Assembly (NCBI GenBank): GCA_028571685.1
Contig: CM053142.1
Span: 66,489,296 to 66,553,295, forward strand
Direction: 5' to 3'
Length of the DNA stretch: 64,000 bases
Source of the DNA: Heterohyrax brucei
Taxonomy: Eukaryota; Chordata; Mammalia; Hyracoidea; Procaviidae
Shown here: one piece after another, positions 44,690-56,485 of the stretch
Layout of the letters: every line of letters begins with the position of its first letter
How positions within the stretch are numbered: the first letter of the stretch is position 1
Notes under the pieces: generated by a model
Database searches by the model: none
Told to the model about the DNA's origin: nothing
What the model saw: only the letters and a program-made list of their open reading frames with translations
Program-made: the position numbers and the translations under genes

Positions 44690-44825
44690 AGTTCTGTGGT
44701 GGTTTAGTAGAAAGAGCTGGCAGAGGAAGTAGAAGACCCGAGTCTCTGATCCAGTTCTGACAGCAACTTGCTATGTAACCTTGAACAAGTCAGTTTTTCT
44801 CTCTAGGTTTCTTCTGCTTTTCTTG
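44690..44825 (+). mobile_element. MIR
   Basis: GTGGTTTAGTAGAAAGAGCT followed by CTATGTAACCTTGAACAAGT is in MIR order on the + strand. Confidence 0.7.
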
Positions 44826-44862
44826 CCCTCCCCACCCCACCCCCTTTTTAACACTTATAAAA

Positions 44863-45165
44863 ATAAAGAATACTTACTTGCCATGCAAGAGACCTGGGTT
44901 GAATTCCTGGCCAATAAACCTCATGCAGAGCCCTGATCACCAGTCAGTGGAAACTTGTGTGCTGCTGATGCTGAACAAGTGTTAGCAGAGTTTCTACACT
45001 GAGACTGACTAGGAATAAAGGCTTAGTGATGTGCTTCTGAAAATCAGTAAAAACTCTACGGGTCATGACAATTATGGAGATGGAGCAGGACTGGGCAGAA
45101 TTTTGTTCTAGCTTATGTGATTGTCTTGAGAGGAACCTGACTAGGAGACAACTAACAACAAGGTA
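44863..45165 (+). mobile_element. tRNA-Gly-headed SINE
   Basis: TTACTTGCCATGCAAGAGAC and TGGGTTGAATTCCTGGCCAA cover the anticodon arm and T arm. AGTCAGTGGAAACTTGTGTG, TGCTTCTGAAAATCAGTAAA and a GACAACTAACAACAA tail follow. The tRNA 5' third is missing. Confidence 0.85.
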
Positions 45166-45560
45166 ATTAGAGTCGGATTAGATAAAATCTTAGATAGAAT
45201 AAAAAATTTCCTCCAGCTGAATAAAAGCATCTTGTGTGTCACTATTGTAAGAGTACACCCTTAACCCTGTGCCTTGTATTATTCTCTGGGGCTGGTGGGA
45301 ATCAGAAGTGACTGTCAACTTGGCTAACACAGCCTCATTTTTCTCATTTCTCTCATTCACTAGTTTCTTTCATGTAGAGTTTTCTCCCAGATTGTAAGGT
45401 AAATGAGAGAAAGAGGTACAGAAGTGGAGAGAGGAGAGGCTAGGGAATAGAATGGTAAAACAATGGGAAAGGGAAAGGGTGGGTGGTGGCCAGGGAGGCA
45501 GGAAAAGCAGAAAGCATCAGTAAAAGGCCAGGCAGATATGTGTGCTAAGGAATCACACCT
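45166..45560. other. Intergenic, unique
   Basis: Purine-rich near 45410-45510; otherwise nothing recognised. Confidence 0.45.
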
Positions 45561-45728
45561 AAAAATAAAAATAAATCCATTGTCATTGAGTCAATTTTGA
45601 CTAATGACGGTCCTACAGGGCAGAGTAGAACTGTCCCACACAGTTTCCCAGGAGTGGCTAGTGAATTCAAACTGCTGACCTCTTGGTTAGCAGCCATAGC
45701 ACTTAATCACTATGCCACCAGGGTTTCC
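45561..45728 (-). mobile_element. AfroSINE, antisense
   Basis: An AAAAATAAAAATAAA A-rich end precedes TCCATTGTCATTGAGTCAAT, and the copy ends ATGCCACCAGGGTTTCC. Confidence 0.92.
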
Positions 45729-45765
45729 AAGTAATCATAGCATGTTAAATATCAAGAGAACATGC

Positions 45766-46168
45766 AAAACGAAAAACCAAACCCACTGCCATTGAAGAAC
45801 ATACAAGAGTATCTTTTTCATCTCTCTGCCTTTTTGTGGGACTGCATCTATCTGTCTTATCACAGTCTTATGGAACTCAGTTCCCTTAAAACTTAGGGAA
45901 CCATGCCCAGAACCACTCTTGGAGATGTAGGTGTTGCCCAGGGTGCATCTAGACTTGAAGAGATGTAAGCTTAAACAATTTATGAAAAAGAATGTAAAAA
46001 TAATACATAAAAAAAAAACAAACCCATTGCTGTCAAGTCGATTCTGACTCACAGTAACCCTATAGGACAGCGTAGAACTGTTCCAACAAGTTTCCAAGGA
46101 GTTCATCGTGGATTTGAGCTGCCAACTTTTTGGTTAGCAGATGCAGCACTTAACCACTACACCACCAG
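45766..46168 (-). mobile_element. AfroSINE tail stub, and a full AfroSINE beyond a 214-bp gap
   Basis: AAACCAAACCCACTGCCATT at 45770-45795 is the start of an antisense SINE that ends abruptly. After unassigned DNA (45798-46011), a complete antisense SINE at 46012-46168 begins with an A-run. The stub may be a separate, 3'-most fragment. Confidence 0.8.
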
Positions 46169-47302
46169 AATTAAATAACACACATTTACTTAGAACGAGA
46201 AAAAAGACAGTAACCTATCAATCATTTTAAAAAGCTGACATATACATCAAACATCTGAAAATGCAGAAAAATAACTCATTTTCCTTAATTAACTTTTTGA
46301 CATACTACTTTTCCCCCTACATTCTCTTCAATCACCTTTTCAAATGGGAATAACTTGGTAAAATTGTTTTCTATGTAGAGAAAAGAAGGAAAATTCAGTG
46401 CTCTCCCTAGCATGGTGGATCAGATTTGTTTCTGTAACAGTAAATGGCTAGGATGCATAAAACAAGCAACACCATACAGCGAAAGGTCATGTTTTTGTAA
46501 TTCTGCTGAGGGTTTGTACCCCAAAATGGTGGCAATTCCAATACATTTTAGTTTTGTGAGTCCAACCAACAGGGTAAAAAAGTAGTGTATTTATAATTAC
46601 GTATTCCACATTAATGAGCATATTTCTCATGGGAGAATATTTCTATTTTGACAAGGAGTTGATGAGAATTGATTTCTTGGCTTACAACTTCACCCACCTA
46701 CCTGATGCTCACAGCAGTCTTTTCTACAAACTAGATTTTGGCTCCTTCAATTCCACCCTTGCCTCCCTTCCTCTCTCTGCATTCTTTTGGTACAATAGCT
46801 ACAGGGAACCTTCGTATCATGATGCACCTTCTCTCCTTTCAAGCTGTGTCTCATCTCTTACGACGTAGAGAATGACAGACATTTTCCTGGAAACCATTCC
46901 TCCACTGGCATAGCTGCCAACTCATTACTTGTCTAAAGCACCCTTAGCTCTGTCTTTAAAATGTCTGTGGCCATGCCATTGCCTCCCTAACATGATGGGG
47001 AGCATGACGGAATAGAAATAAGACGGGAAGACTCAGCATCTTGACTAACTGCTGTGAAAAAGTCTTAATATGACAATTTTTTCAAAACCCTACCCCAGTG
47101 GGACAACATAACTAAGACTTGACCCTGGAAAAACTCTAGGAGGGGTCAGTGAAAGTGAAGGTCCTTGGTTCTGACTCTTCATTAGCTTTTTGGAAAGTCC
47201 ACCTCTGGAAATAAATAGTAGTAGAATAAAGAATATACAGTTGTTTTCTATTCTCACATTCTACAGTTTTCTTAGTCACTGCTAACAACAAATCCTAATA
47301 AT
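46169..47302. other. Intergenic, unique
   Basis: Nothing recognised. An 84-codon frame at 46614-46868 (+) has no known domain. Confidence 0.45.
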
Positions 47303-47438
47303 TAAAAAAAAAATTGTTACCATTGAGTTTATTCCAACTTATATCAATCTTATTGGACAAAATTGAACTGCCCCAAGAAGTGCCTGGTGGACTCAAACTG
47401 CCACCCTTTTGGTCAGCAGCCACAGCGCTTAACCACCC
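47303..47438 (-). mobile_element. AfroSINE, antisense, internally deleted
   Basis: An A-run, ATTGTTACCATTGAGTTTA and GAAGTGCCTGGTGGACTCAA are present, and the CAGTTTCC/GGAGC part between GCCCCA and AGAAG is missing. Confidence 0.88.
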
Positions 47439-48089
47439 AACAAGTAATAGCTCCTATTTAACACTCCAGCATCATCCCTCTCATCAGATTTGAACTCCAT
47501 CCTTTGGTCAAAGTTCTACTCTTTAGGAAGTTGGAAAGTGGTGGTGGGTTATACAAAAGTATCGAGAGAACAGACATATGGTCAGAGGCAAACAATGGTG
47601 AGCAGAAGAGGATACTTACCCCTAGAGATAATTCTGGTGGGGAGTGCTAAGAAGTCATGGAATGACATTCAGAGACACTACAAATATGAAAGACAACTGA
47701 CTGAGGCAAGCAGCATAAAAGAAAGAGGACGCTTCTGTTGATGCCTTGCAGCCTCCAATGTCTGTCCGTTTTGATACTGGAATGGGGCTGGAAGTTAAGG
47801 ATGGCCCAGGGCACTCCTTGCCCCCTCCATACCTCTGCACCTGGTGTGGTTAAAAATTCACTGCTAAAAGTGTATTATTAATGGACAGATTAAAAATCAG
47901 AATGTAATGAATTTAATTTTCTACATTTGTACCATAAAGGTCCAACCACAGAGAAATGGTTAACTATACCAATGTTCCACTATAATGTTCCTCAGATATT
48001 TACTATGGTTTTTTTGTGGACACATATGATTGGCCTTAAAATAGTTTCTTGATATATTAAGAAAACAGAAGGTACATTGTAAGGGTATA
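47439..48089. other. Intergenic, unique
   Basis: Nothing recognised. Confidence 0.45.
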
Positions 48090-48172
48090 ATCATATCTAT
48101 CTATATATCCCTCCATTCACCCATTCATCTCTCCCTCCCTCCATCCCTCCATCTATCCATCTATCTGTCACC
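48090..48172. repeat. Interrupted CCAT/CTAT/CCTC tetranucleotide microsatellite
   Basis: ATCTATCTATATATCCCTCC passes into CTCCCTCCCTCCATCCCTCC and then CTATCCATCTATC. Confidence 0.9.
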
Positions 48173-48414
48173 ACAGGAAAAAACGAAGGATAGAAAAGTA
48201 CCTGGAAGGCACTTGATATTTGATGTCAGTGACAGCAGATTCTCTGCAATGATGATAGTGAATTTTTTTCTTAATTACAGTAAAAGAATAGAATTTCTAA
48301 CATCTATCAATTATCTTATCTATGATAAACCCTCAGCCCCTCATCCACACATGAAGCCAACATAGTCATTTTCTTCTGTGGATAATTCTCTTGTTAAGTC
48401 CTTATAGCAGGGGT

Positions 48415-49050
48415 CTCATACAAAATTTGTCCTTTTGACACTGATTGATTTCACTCGTTGTGATCTCTTCCAGATGATCATGTTGTGAGATGTTTTCTAA
48501 AATCATCACTATTTTTTATCGTAGCATAGTGAGCCACTGAGTATATGTACCACAGTTTGTTTATCCATTCATCTGTTGATGGGCATCAGGGTTTGTTCCA
48601 TCTTTTTGCTATTGTGGACTGTGCTGTAACAAACATTCAGGTACGTATGTCTGTTTGTATGACAACCTTTGTTTCTGAAGGATAAATTTCAAGCAGTGGA
48701 ATTACAGGATCAGATGCTATAGCTATTTTCAGCTTTTTAAGAAGTGCCAGATTGTTTCCCAATGAGGTTGTACCATTTTGCAATCCCACCAACAGTGTAG
48801 GAGAGTCCCTATTTCTCCACAGTCTCTCCAGCATTTGTTGTTCTGTGTTTTTTGGATCATGGCCAACCTTGTTGGGGTGAGATGGTATCTCATCCTAGTT
48901 TTGATTTGAATTTCTTTAATAGCTAATTAACGTGAGCAATTCTGCGTGTGGTGCCTGGATCTCCTCTTTAGAGAAATGTCTGTCCCTCTCCTCCATCCAT
49001 TTCTTAACTGGATTATTTCTTATTTGTTGTCCATTTTTTGTTTTATGTAA
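48415..49050 (-). mobile_element. L1 ORF2 C-terminus and 3' end, antisense
   Basis: GTATATGTACCACAGTTTGT, CACAGTCTCTCCAGCATTTG and GGGTGAGATGGTATCTCATC are diagnostic antisense L1. The minus frame 48637-48834 reads [20 protein letters not shown], matching the ORF2 C-terminal region. The rest of L1 is absent (5' truncation). Confidence 0.9.
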
Positions 49051-49212
49051 TGATTATGTTATTACTGTAACAGTAAAATTAAAAATAGAATTTTAAAAAT
49101 GTGTAATTTCTTAAAAACTCAAATAACTTAAATATTCCCTGAATTAGCTAGCTTTAGGAATTGAAAACTAAGAAATAGGAACTCAAAGCAAAGAAGCTCA
49201 AGCTGAAAAGTT

Positions 49213-49300
49213 TGAGTAAGAGAGAGATTGTGTGTGTATGTGTGTGTGTATATAAGGGAGAGAGAGAGAGAAGTTGTGTATGAGTGTGTGTGGATGTGCA
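49213..49300. repeat. Compound GA/TG microsatellite
   Basis: AAGAGAGAGATTGTGTGTG, then GTGTGTGTATATAAGGGAGA and GAGAGAGAAGTTGTGTATGA. Confidence 0.9.
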
Positions 49301-50302
49301 CGCAGGGGAATATTTTTCTGGAGGCCATGCAAGCAGATATTCTATTCTCAATTCTAATGCCCACTTTTCCTCTGTCCCTCATATCACTGAAATCCTAATG
49401 AAAAGTCTTCAATTTCCACTTTGAGTCAGCCCTTCAGCCAACTTTCAAACCACAAAGGAAAGGGAGTGGGAGACAAAAGGACCTCGTCAGGATTTGACAT
49501 GCTTATTACTCTAAGTGAAAGGAGATGCTTTTCTTCCTCCCCACTCTGAGGGTCTTTGGAGACGAGGTGAAGGGAAGGGTCATCTAGCTCTCCTGAGTGA
49601 AACCCCATGAAAGGAATTGTAACCCTATGAAAGGAAGCGTATCTCTAAAGTTTGAGATACCAAAATGAAAGAAGGGCAGAAGTTAATGTATGCCTCAAAG
49701 CTTTCCCTCCCACTGTTGCCATCTCAGCTGAACTCCCCTCCTTGTGCCTTTGATACCCTAGAGAAGCAGTCCAATACCGTTTTCTGAAACAACCTGATAT
49801 GCCACATCATAACCACACTCCAACATACAGTAGTCCTCTCACTGCTGCCCCAAAGACCCAGCTCCAAAGAGAGAGAATCCAGCTCCGGAGAGAAGGCTAC
49901 CATGCGCCATGTGAAGCCCCCACCTCCTCTTCCCTGGTGGTCTATGGCTTCTGACAGGCTTCCTCCAGGGTGAAAAAGAAGTAGAGATTGTGTCTCTATT
50001 TTCTTTGGTTCAGTGTTACTTTGGCTTTCCCTCACTACACCTTCTTGGACTAGAGAGTCTGGTAGTCCCAAAAGAACACCCAGTACTTGGGCCTACCCTC
50101 CTCACAAGTCTCCCTTGAGTGTCTACCTGATGCACTGAGCAGGACATTTCCACCTCCATGATGGGCATGAACTGGGCTTTAGGCTTCACCTTTCCCTCTA
50201 AATGGTACACTTGCCAAACCCAGGGTCTACTTCTTATGACTTGCCCCTGCTGCCCTTTCCCCTAACCACACAGAATTGCTGTTCCTGTTGCTCCTACACC
50301 CA
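49301..50302. other. Intergenic, unique
   Basis: Nothing recognised. The 115-codon minus frame at 49724-50071 has no known domain. Confidence 0.45.
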
Positions 50303-50461
50303 GGTAAACCCACTGACGTCAAGTCAATTCGGATTCACAGTGACTCTGTAGGACAGAGTAGAACTGCCCCATTGAGTTTCCAAGGAGCACCTAGTGGATT
50401 CAAACTGCCAGCCTTTTGGTTAGCAGCCATAGCACTTAACCACTAGGCCACGTGGGTTTCC
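50303..50461 (-). mobile_element. AfroSINE, antisense
   Basis: GTAAACCCACTGACGTCAAG to AGGCCACGTGGGTTTCC. CACCCA occurs on both sides and may be a short target duplication. Confidence 0.92.
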
Positions 50462-50496
50462 CCACCCAAATAGGTAGTATAAATGTCCATGTCACT

Positions 50497-50812
50497 GTTG
50501 TTAACTGCTGTCGAGTTGGCCCCTCACTCATGGTGACCCCATGAACAAAAGAATGAAACACTCATTGGTTGTAGATCCTACCATCGTGATCCTTAGGGAT
50601 TTCACTGGCTGACTTTCAGAAGCAGGTCATAAGATCTTTCTTCCTAGTCCATCTTAGTCTATAAGCATTACTGAAACCTGTTTAGCGTCGTCATTAGAAC
50701 ACAAGCATTTACTGACATGCAAATGGCAGCTATGAATGAGGGACATTGGCTGGGAATTACACCTGGATCTTCACATGGATGGTGAGAATCCTACCACTGA
50801 ACTACCAGTGTC
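50497..50812 (-). mobile_element. tRNA-Gly-headed SINE, antisense, full length
   Basis: The tail GTTGTTAACTGCTGTCGAG is at the left. At the right the antisense tRNA-Gly reads CATTGGCTGGGAATTACACC, then GATGGTGAGAATCCTACCAC and TGAACTACCAGTGTC. Acceptor stem, T arm and anticodon arm can all be matched. The tRNA part is closer to tRNA-Gly than in the other copies. Confidence 0.9.
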
Positions 50813-51141
50813 TTCCTCCCTTGTGTTTGAAGACACCAATGTGTTCTTTGCCTTTGAGAGTACTGCTGGTAGCAGTGGGCCAGTAATCAACCATGAAGTC
50901 CACTTAACCAGCCCAGTGGGTTGGGCGTGCTCAGTTTTTTTCTCAGTCAAAGTACCTCAGGGGAGCCTCAAACCACAGTGTTCCCTCGGTCAAATGGGGC
51001 AGGATTACTCTGACTGCTTCAGCTCATCAGCACATACACATCAGTTTGAGTAGTTACTTGGACCTTGCTTCATGCCAAGCGTTGTGCTCTGGGGAAACAG
51101 GAGGGGACAACAGAGACTAGGAACATGTCCTCCATTCCTGG
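50813..51141. other. Intergenic, unique
   Basis: Nothing recognised. Confidence 0.45.
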
Positions 51142-51646
51142 TGTCACTGATCAAATTGTGTCTACCGTAAGTATGTGTTTTGACTAGGCCATGATTTCCG
51201 GTATTGTGTGATTGTCCACTATTGTGTCATCTGATATGAGCTTTCTATGTGTTGGAAATCCTATCTGTATAATGTTAATGAGGTGGCAGTTTTGTTAATG
51301 AGTCAGGACAATCTGTAAGATTGGATTGTGTTTTGAGCCAATTAGTCTTGAGATATAAAAGAGAGAAGTGAGCAGAGAGACAGAGGGAATGCATACCACC
51401 GACAAAGTAGTGCTGGGAGCAGAGTGTATCTTTTGCACCCAGGATTCCTGCATGGAAAAGCTCCTAGTCCAGGGTAAGACTCATGAGAAGGACCTTCCTC
51501 CAGAGCCAACAGAGAAAGCCTTCCCCTGGAGCTGACATCCTGAATTTGGGCTTCTAGCCTACTAGATTGTGAGAAAATGAATTTCTCTTTGTTAAAGCCA
51601 TCATCTTGTGGTGTTTCTGTTATAGCAGCACTAGATGACTAGGACA
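51142..51646 (+). mobile_element. Solo LTR, MaLR-like
   Basis: TGTCACTGATCAAATTGTGT to GTTATAGCAGCACTAGATGA and CTAGGACAC. GAGATATAAAAGAGAGAAG is the TATA-like part. The AATAAA signal is mutated to AATGAA. Confidence 0.85.
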
Positions 51647-52882
51647 CTGGGGATCCACATTTTGTCCTCTAGCGGTCGGAAGACTTTTGTTTGATGCTTT
51701 CATTCCCCAAGAACCTATTAGTACAAGGCCACCAGCTCTTCCTAATCAGCACCCAAACTGCTGAGGCACGTGAGGTCTGGTGGTAAGGGAAACATTTTCA
51801 ATGCCTTAATCATAGTCCTTACCTTCCCTGAGCACCATGGAGCATGTGAAGAAATTACCTGGACATCTGCTCCACAATTTCTTTTCCAGAAGGTGGAGAC
51901 CTTCATGGTTTCATGCATATTACCCAAATCATTTTGCTCTTAGGGTGTGACATATGTGGACCTCTGATAAAGGCCCTGGGTTTAAGAAGATGAAACTCAG
52001 ATTTGGTTGAAGTCTGTATTAGTTTTGTATTTGTCCCTGACAACTGATTATTGCAGTACCCTCTCCCAAATCATTTTGTCCTCTCTCTGTCATCTTTCAG
52101 TTCACTTCTAGAAGTCTTCCTTCTATGGACTAAAAAGCAAGATAGAGCACACTCTGACTTCAGTGACTGAGGTCCCACTCTTGAGGCCCACCCTGAGTCC
52201 TTGGGCTGAGCTGGGATGCAAAGAACAAGTGGCAGGCACTGCAGTGACTGTCTTCACTTTGGACCACTGTCAGTGCGATGACAAGTCACGGGGAGAAAAG
52301 CCTCTACACATTTGAAATTATTGTTGTTTTCTGGAAGACAAGTAGCCATTATTTTCCTTTGTCTTGCAGCTGATACTTGCTGGTGGTCAGTGGCTAAGAA
52401 CTGTTTGATCTCTGATGGTTTAGTGCACTTACTTCGTGTCAGACAGGGGCCATTTGGACATATCTGACAGTAATATGTAGAACAAGTTTCTACCTGCGTC
52501 TCAGGGCACCTTTTTAAGAAACTGCTGTTACTTTTGCCATGAATAGGAGGCTTTTGTTGGCGTTGTTGTTTTTGTCTTTTGTTCATTGTAGAAACTTGGA
52601 AACTTTCCAAACACTAGGAAAATTCCTGAGATAGTTACTGTTCTCATTTTCAGGAACATTTTTCCATTTCTTTCTTTATACATACATTTGAGCAGGAACT
52701 CATCAGCCACTTGAACATCTTGCTGACTTGTTCCCTAATTCTCCAAATATGTGTACATACTCTTCCTGTTCTTCCTTCATCCAAATAGATTGCACTATTT
52801 CCTGTCACTAGAAAGTACTCCTGTTTTTGTTTGCTTCTGAAAATACTAATATGTATAACATTAAATTGAGATCATACTGTTG
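51647..52882. other. Intergenic, unique
   Basis: Repeat-free by eye. The 118-codon minus frame at 52254-52610 (lysine-, asparagine- and cysteine-containing) has no domain I know. Confidence 0.45.
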
Positions 52883-53790
52883 TTAGTTGATGTCAAGTCA
52901 ACTCTGACTCATGGTAACCCCGTGGTAACCTCATGGCAACCTGGTCCTGTCTATCTTCATATTGATTGGTATGTCTCTTAGCCATCTAGTGCTGCTGTAA
53001 CAGAGATATCACAAGTGGATGTTTTTAACAAAAACAAATTCATTCTTTCCCAGTCTAGGAGGCTGTAAGTCCAAATTCAGGGTGCCAGCTCCAGGGGAAA
53101 GCTTTCTTTCTCCACTGACTCTGACTGTTACCATTAATCTCCTGTGGTTAAGGAGCTTTTCAGCACTAAGACACTGAGTCTAAAGGATGCACGATTCTCC
53201 TGGCTCTTGTTTCTTATTGACATAAGGTCCCCAAGTCTGTCTTTTTACTTTTCTCTTTTGTATCTCAAAAGAGATCGATTTAAGATACAATCCAATCTTG
53301 TAAATTGAGTCCTGCATCATTACCATACTGTCTCTAATCTCACCTCATTAATCTCAAAGAGATAGGATTTGCAACACACAGGAAAATCATATCAGATGAC
53401 AAAATGGAGAATAATCACACAATATTGGGAATCACAGCATAGCCAAGGTGACACATACTTTGGGGGATACAATTCAAGCCATGACAATATGCTTCAGTCC
53501 ATTACTGCAATCACTGTGTATTTTGAGTGTCTTCCAGTGTAGGGGTTAATCTTCCAACACTATGTTAGAAAATATTCTATTGTAATCTACAAAGTTTTCA
53601 TTAGCTAATTTTCAAAAGCAGATTACCAGGCCTTTCTTCTTAGTCTATCTTAGTATAGGAGCATCTCTGAAACATGTCCACCATGGATGACCTTGTTAGT
53701 ATTTAAAATATCAGTGGCACAGCTTCCAGCATCACAGCAACACACAACCTACTACAGTACAACAAACTGACAGATGGATAGTGGTGAGAT
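52883..53790 (-). mobile_element. RTE-derived element, antisense, split by an LTR
   Basis: 52883-52971 is the antisense tail (GTTAGTTGATGTCAAGTCAA). 53487-53790 continues with CTTCAGTCCATTACTGCAAT, TTTTCAAAAGCAGATTACCA, GAAACATGTCCACCATGGAT and AACAAACTGACAGATGGATA. The last part corresponds to the RTE 5' region as I recall it. Having both ends so close together suggests an internally deleted, non-autonomous RTE. Confidence 0.7.
52972..53486 (-). mobile_element. Solo LTR, MaLR-like, nested in the RTE element
   Basis: TGTCTCTTAGCCATCTAGTG to CAATTCAAGCCATGACA. It splits the RTE-derived element and is thus younger than it. The flanking 5-mers do not match clearly. Confidence 0.85.
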
Positions 53791-53859
53791 AATATTATAT
53801 GTAACATATTATAACTTGTATTTCTCAATTAACAATATGTCAAGATCAAACCTCTCCCC

Positions 53860-54110
53860 CTTATGATTAAATTCACTCTCAACACAATTGCTCTGCTGTG
53901 TAGTATTTTATCACATGATTGTACTTTAGCTGAATTAACCACTTGTTATTCATTTAAAGCACTTCCAGTGTCACCATTACAAATACTACTACAATTAGCA
54001 GCCTTGCAAATACATCACTGTGAACATCTTCAATTATTTTCTTCTAATTTGTTCCAGTAAAATTACCTGGTCAAGGAAATAAGCATGCTCATAGCTTTGC
54101 ATACTCATTG
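53860..54110 (-). mobile_element. Old L1 fragment, antisense
   Basis: TTACAAATACTACTACAATT, ATACATCACTGTGAACATC and AAAATTACCTGGTCAAGGAA resemble antisense L1 3' ORF2. Confidence 0.55.
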
Positions 54111-54709
54111 CAAAGCTACAATGTGTATGCTTTGAATGGAGTGGCAGTGTGGTAGAGATAATTCTGGAGTATGGGAGGCAGAAGCTGGAGGTAGAGCCAC
54201 ACTGATGTTAGCAACCATTGCCTATAGGGTGGCCCATCCTCAGTAGGGAACTTGAGCTTGCTGAGAAGGCAGAAGCAAAGAAGAGCAGCCAAGCTATCTG
54301 TTAAATTCCTCAAGAAAGGGTGGGCTGAAATAATGGAATGAAGTCTAGAGCTCAGGAGTTGAAGGAATTAGAAGCACCCAGTCTCTGTACTTGAACAGCT
54401 ACCCATGAGGCTGGGCAGTATCTTGAAAAATCTGGCTTGGGGTTGCCACACATGTATGAACTCCCATTAACTAAAGCATCCCTGGTCCCAAGAAACCAGA
54501 AGTTCTGTATCTTCTCTCCATACCCTTGGCTTAATCTCCTCTTGTGTCTCCCCTTCTCTGTAGGCTACTCCTATAGGACCAGTTTGGGGAAGGCATAGCT
54601 CCCTTTACTCCTCTCTTTTGATTTTAGGCTCTGTTTATATCTATTTAACTCACTTATGCAACAAATAATGCTGGATAAAGGCTATCATATACAAGGCACT
54701 ATGCAAGCA
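54111..54709. other. Intergenic, unique
   Basis: Nothing recognised. Confidence 0.45.
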
Positions 54710-54876
54710 CAGAAAATCCTGGTGGTGTAGTGTTTAACAGCTACATCGACTGATCAAAACTCAGCAGTTTGAATGTGCCAGGCACTCCCTGGAAGCCCTA
54801 TGGAGTAGTTCTACCGTGTCCTGTAGGTTCACTATGAGTTGGAATTGACTTGACAGCAACAGGTTTGATTTCTGGT
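54710..54876 (+). mobile_element. AfroSINE directly upstream of RTE fragment
   Basis: AAAATCCTGGTGGTGTAGTG to GACTTGACAGCAACAGG, joined without spacer to the RTE piece. Confidence 0.9.
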
Positions 54877-55495
54877 TATGCCGGCACCATGATAAATAGA
54901 GAAAACATTGAAGTTGTCAAGGATTTCATTTCACTTGGGTATGTAATCAACACCATGGAAGCAGCAGTCAAGAAATCAACTGACACATTGCATTGGGCAA
55001 ATCTACTGCAAAAGACCTCTTTAAAGTGCTGAAAAAACAAAGGTGCCACTTGGAGTACTAAGGTGCACCTGACCTAAGCCATGATACTTTCAGTAGCTTC
55101 GTATGCATTTGAAAGGTAGACAATGAATAAAGATGAAAATTTTGATGCCTTTGAATTACAGTACCTGCAAAGAATATTGAATATGCTATGGACTACCTGA
55201 AGAATAAAAAAAAAATCTGTCTTGGGAAAAGTACAGCTAGAATGTTCCTTAGTAGTGAGGATGGTGAGACTTTGTTTCACTTACTTTGGACATGCCATAG
55301 GAGGGAATAATTGCTGAAGAAAGACATCATGTTTAGCAAAGTAGAACGTCATCAAAAAAAGAGGAAGATCTTCAATGAAGTGAACTCACACAGTGGCTGC
55401 AAAGGATGGCATTGGACCAGGCAGTATTTTGTTCTCCTGTATACAGGATCTCTATAAGTCACATCCAACACAGTGGCACCTAAAAGCAACAACAT
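54877..55495 (+). mobile_element. RTE (BovB-class) LINE, C-terminal coding part and 3' end
   Basis: The + frame from about 54890 reads NRENIEVVKDFISLGYVI, which matches the post-reverse-transcriptase region of BovB/RTE proteins. Further conserved stretches (FDAFELQYLQRIL, YFGHA) follow through stops and frameshifts. It ends in AAGTCACATCCAACACAGTG and CACCTAAAAGCAACAAC, the RTE tail. It is 5'-truncated and inactive. Confidence 0.85.
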
Positions 55496-55566
55496 TCAAG
55501 GTTTGAGAGCTGGAAAGATGACTAAGAAATGGCTCTGACCATGTATATATTTTTTATTGATAGATA

Positions 55567-55862
55567 TCAACATGTCTAAGTTCAGTTCCCAGTCAGTACA
55601 CTTCAACCTGAGCCACCATCCATCTGTCAGTGGAGGCTTGTGTGTTGCCATGAGGTTTCAGCAGCGCTCCCAGATAAAGACAGACTAGGAAGACACGCTT
55701 GGTGGTCTACTTCTGAAAATCAGTCAACGAAAATGCTGTGGATCACTATGGAGTGTCCACAACTGATAGCAGGACTGGTGAAGGACCAGCCAGTGGTCTG
55801 CTCCATTGTGCGTGGGGTCACTGCGTGGGGTCAAGGCCAACTCAACGACAGTTAACAGCAAA
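55567..55862 (+). mobile_element. tRNA-Gly-headed SINE
   Basis: CATGTCTAAGTTCAGTTCCC covers the degenerate T arm. CTGTCAGTGGAGGCTTGTGT, ACTTCTGAAAATCAGTCAAC and GTGCGTGGGGTCACTGCGTG then lead to ACGACAGTTAACAGCAAAG. A short CTGCGTGGGGTC duplication lies near 55808-55830. Confidence 0.85.
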
Positions 55863-55995
55863 GTACAGGTGATAATGTCTGTGTCTTTCACACACATATT
55901 CCCAGAATATCTTTTCCTACCTGGTAAATCGAGGGCACTTTAAAAATACGTAATGAATACTTAAATGAGTAAATGCATACAGAAGATTATACCCC

Positions 55996-56475
55996 TTAAG
56001 GACATCACCTAAGGGTACAGCTTTGTTGAGAATTGATATATGATAAAATGTATTCGTTTTAAGTGTTCAGTTCAGTGGTTTTTAGTGTATTTGCAAGGTC
56101 CTGCACGTCAACACACTCTAATTTTAGAACTTTTCCATCATCTCTAGAAGAAATCTCATGTCCATTTGTAGTCATAACCAATTGCCCTCCCTTCCACTGC
56201 TCAGCCCTAGGGAACCATAATCTACTTTCTGTCTCTATGAGTTTGCTTATTTTTGGATATTTCATGTAAATGGAACCATGCACTATGCAGTGTTTTTTGT
56301 CTAGCTTCTTTCACTTAGCAGCATGCTTTTGAAGTTCATCATATTACAGCATGTATCACTATTTTATTTGTTTTTGTTTCTAAATAGTTTTCCACTGTAT
56401 ACACATACTGCATTTTGTTCACTTGTTCAGGAGTTAATGGACATTTGGGTTATCTCTACTTTGGGGCCTTGCAAA
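55996..56475 (-). mobile_element. L1M 3' UTR, antisense
   Basis: GAGAATTGATATATGATAAA, CTCATGTCCATTTGTAGTCA, TGTCTAGCTTCTTTCACTTA and AGTTAATGGACATTTGGGTT are in antisense L1M order. Confidence 0.8.
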
Positions 56476-56485
56476 GTTCTGTCAT

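Noticed and set aside
48637..48834. 65-codon minus frame as a gene
   Set aside because: It is the C-terminal end of L1 ORF2 in a truncated L1.
50740..50812. tRNA-Gly gene on the minus strand
   Set aside because: It is diverged in the T arm and anticodon region and continuous with a SINE body.
52254..52610. 118-codon minus frame
   Set aside because: Composition is low-complexity (Q/N/K runs) and no domain is recognised.
54850..55032. 60-codon frame as a gene
   Set aside because: It encodes the C-terminal part of an RTE LINE and is followed by stops and frameshifts.
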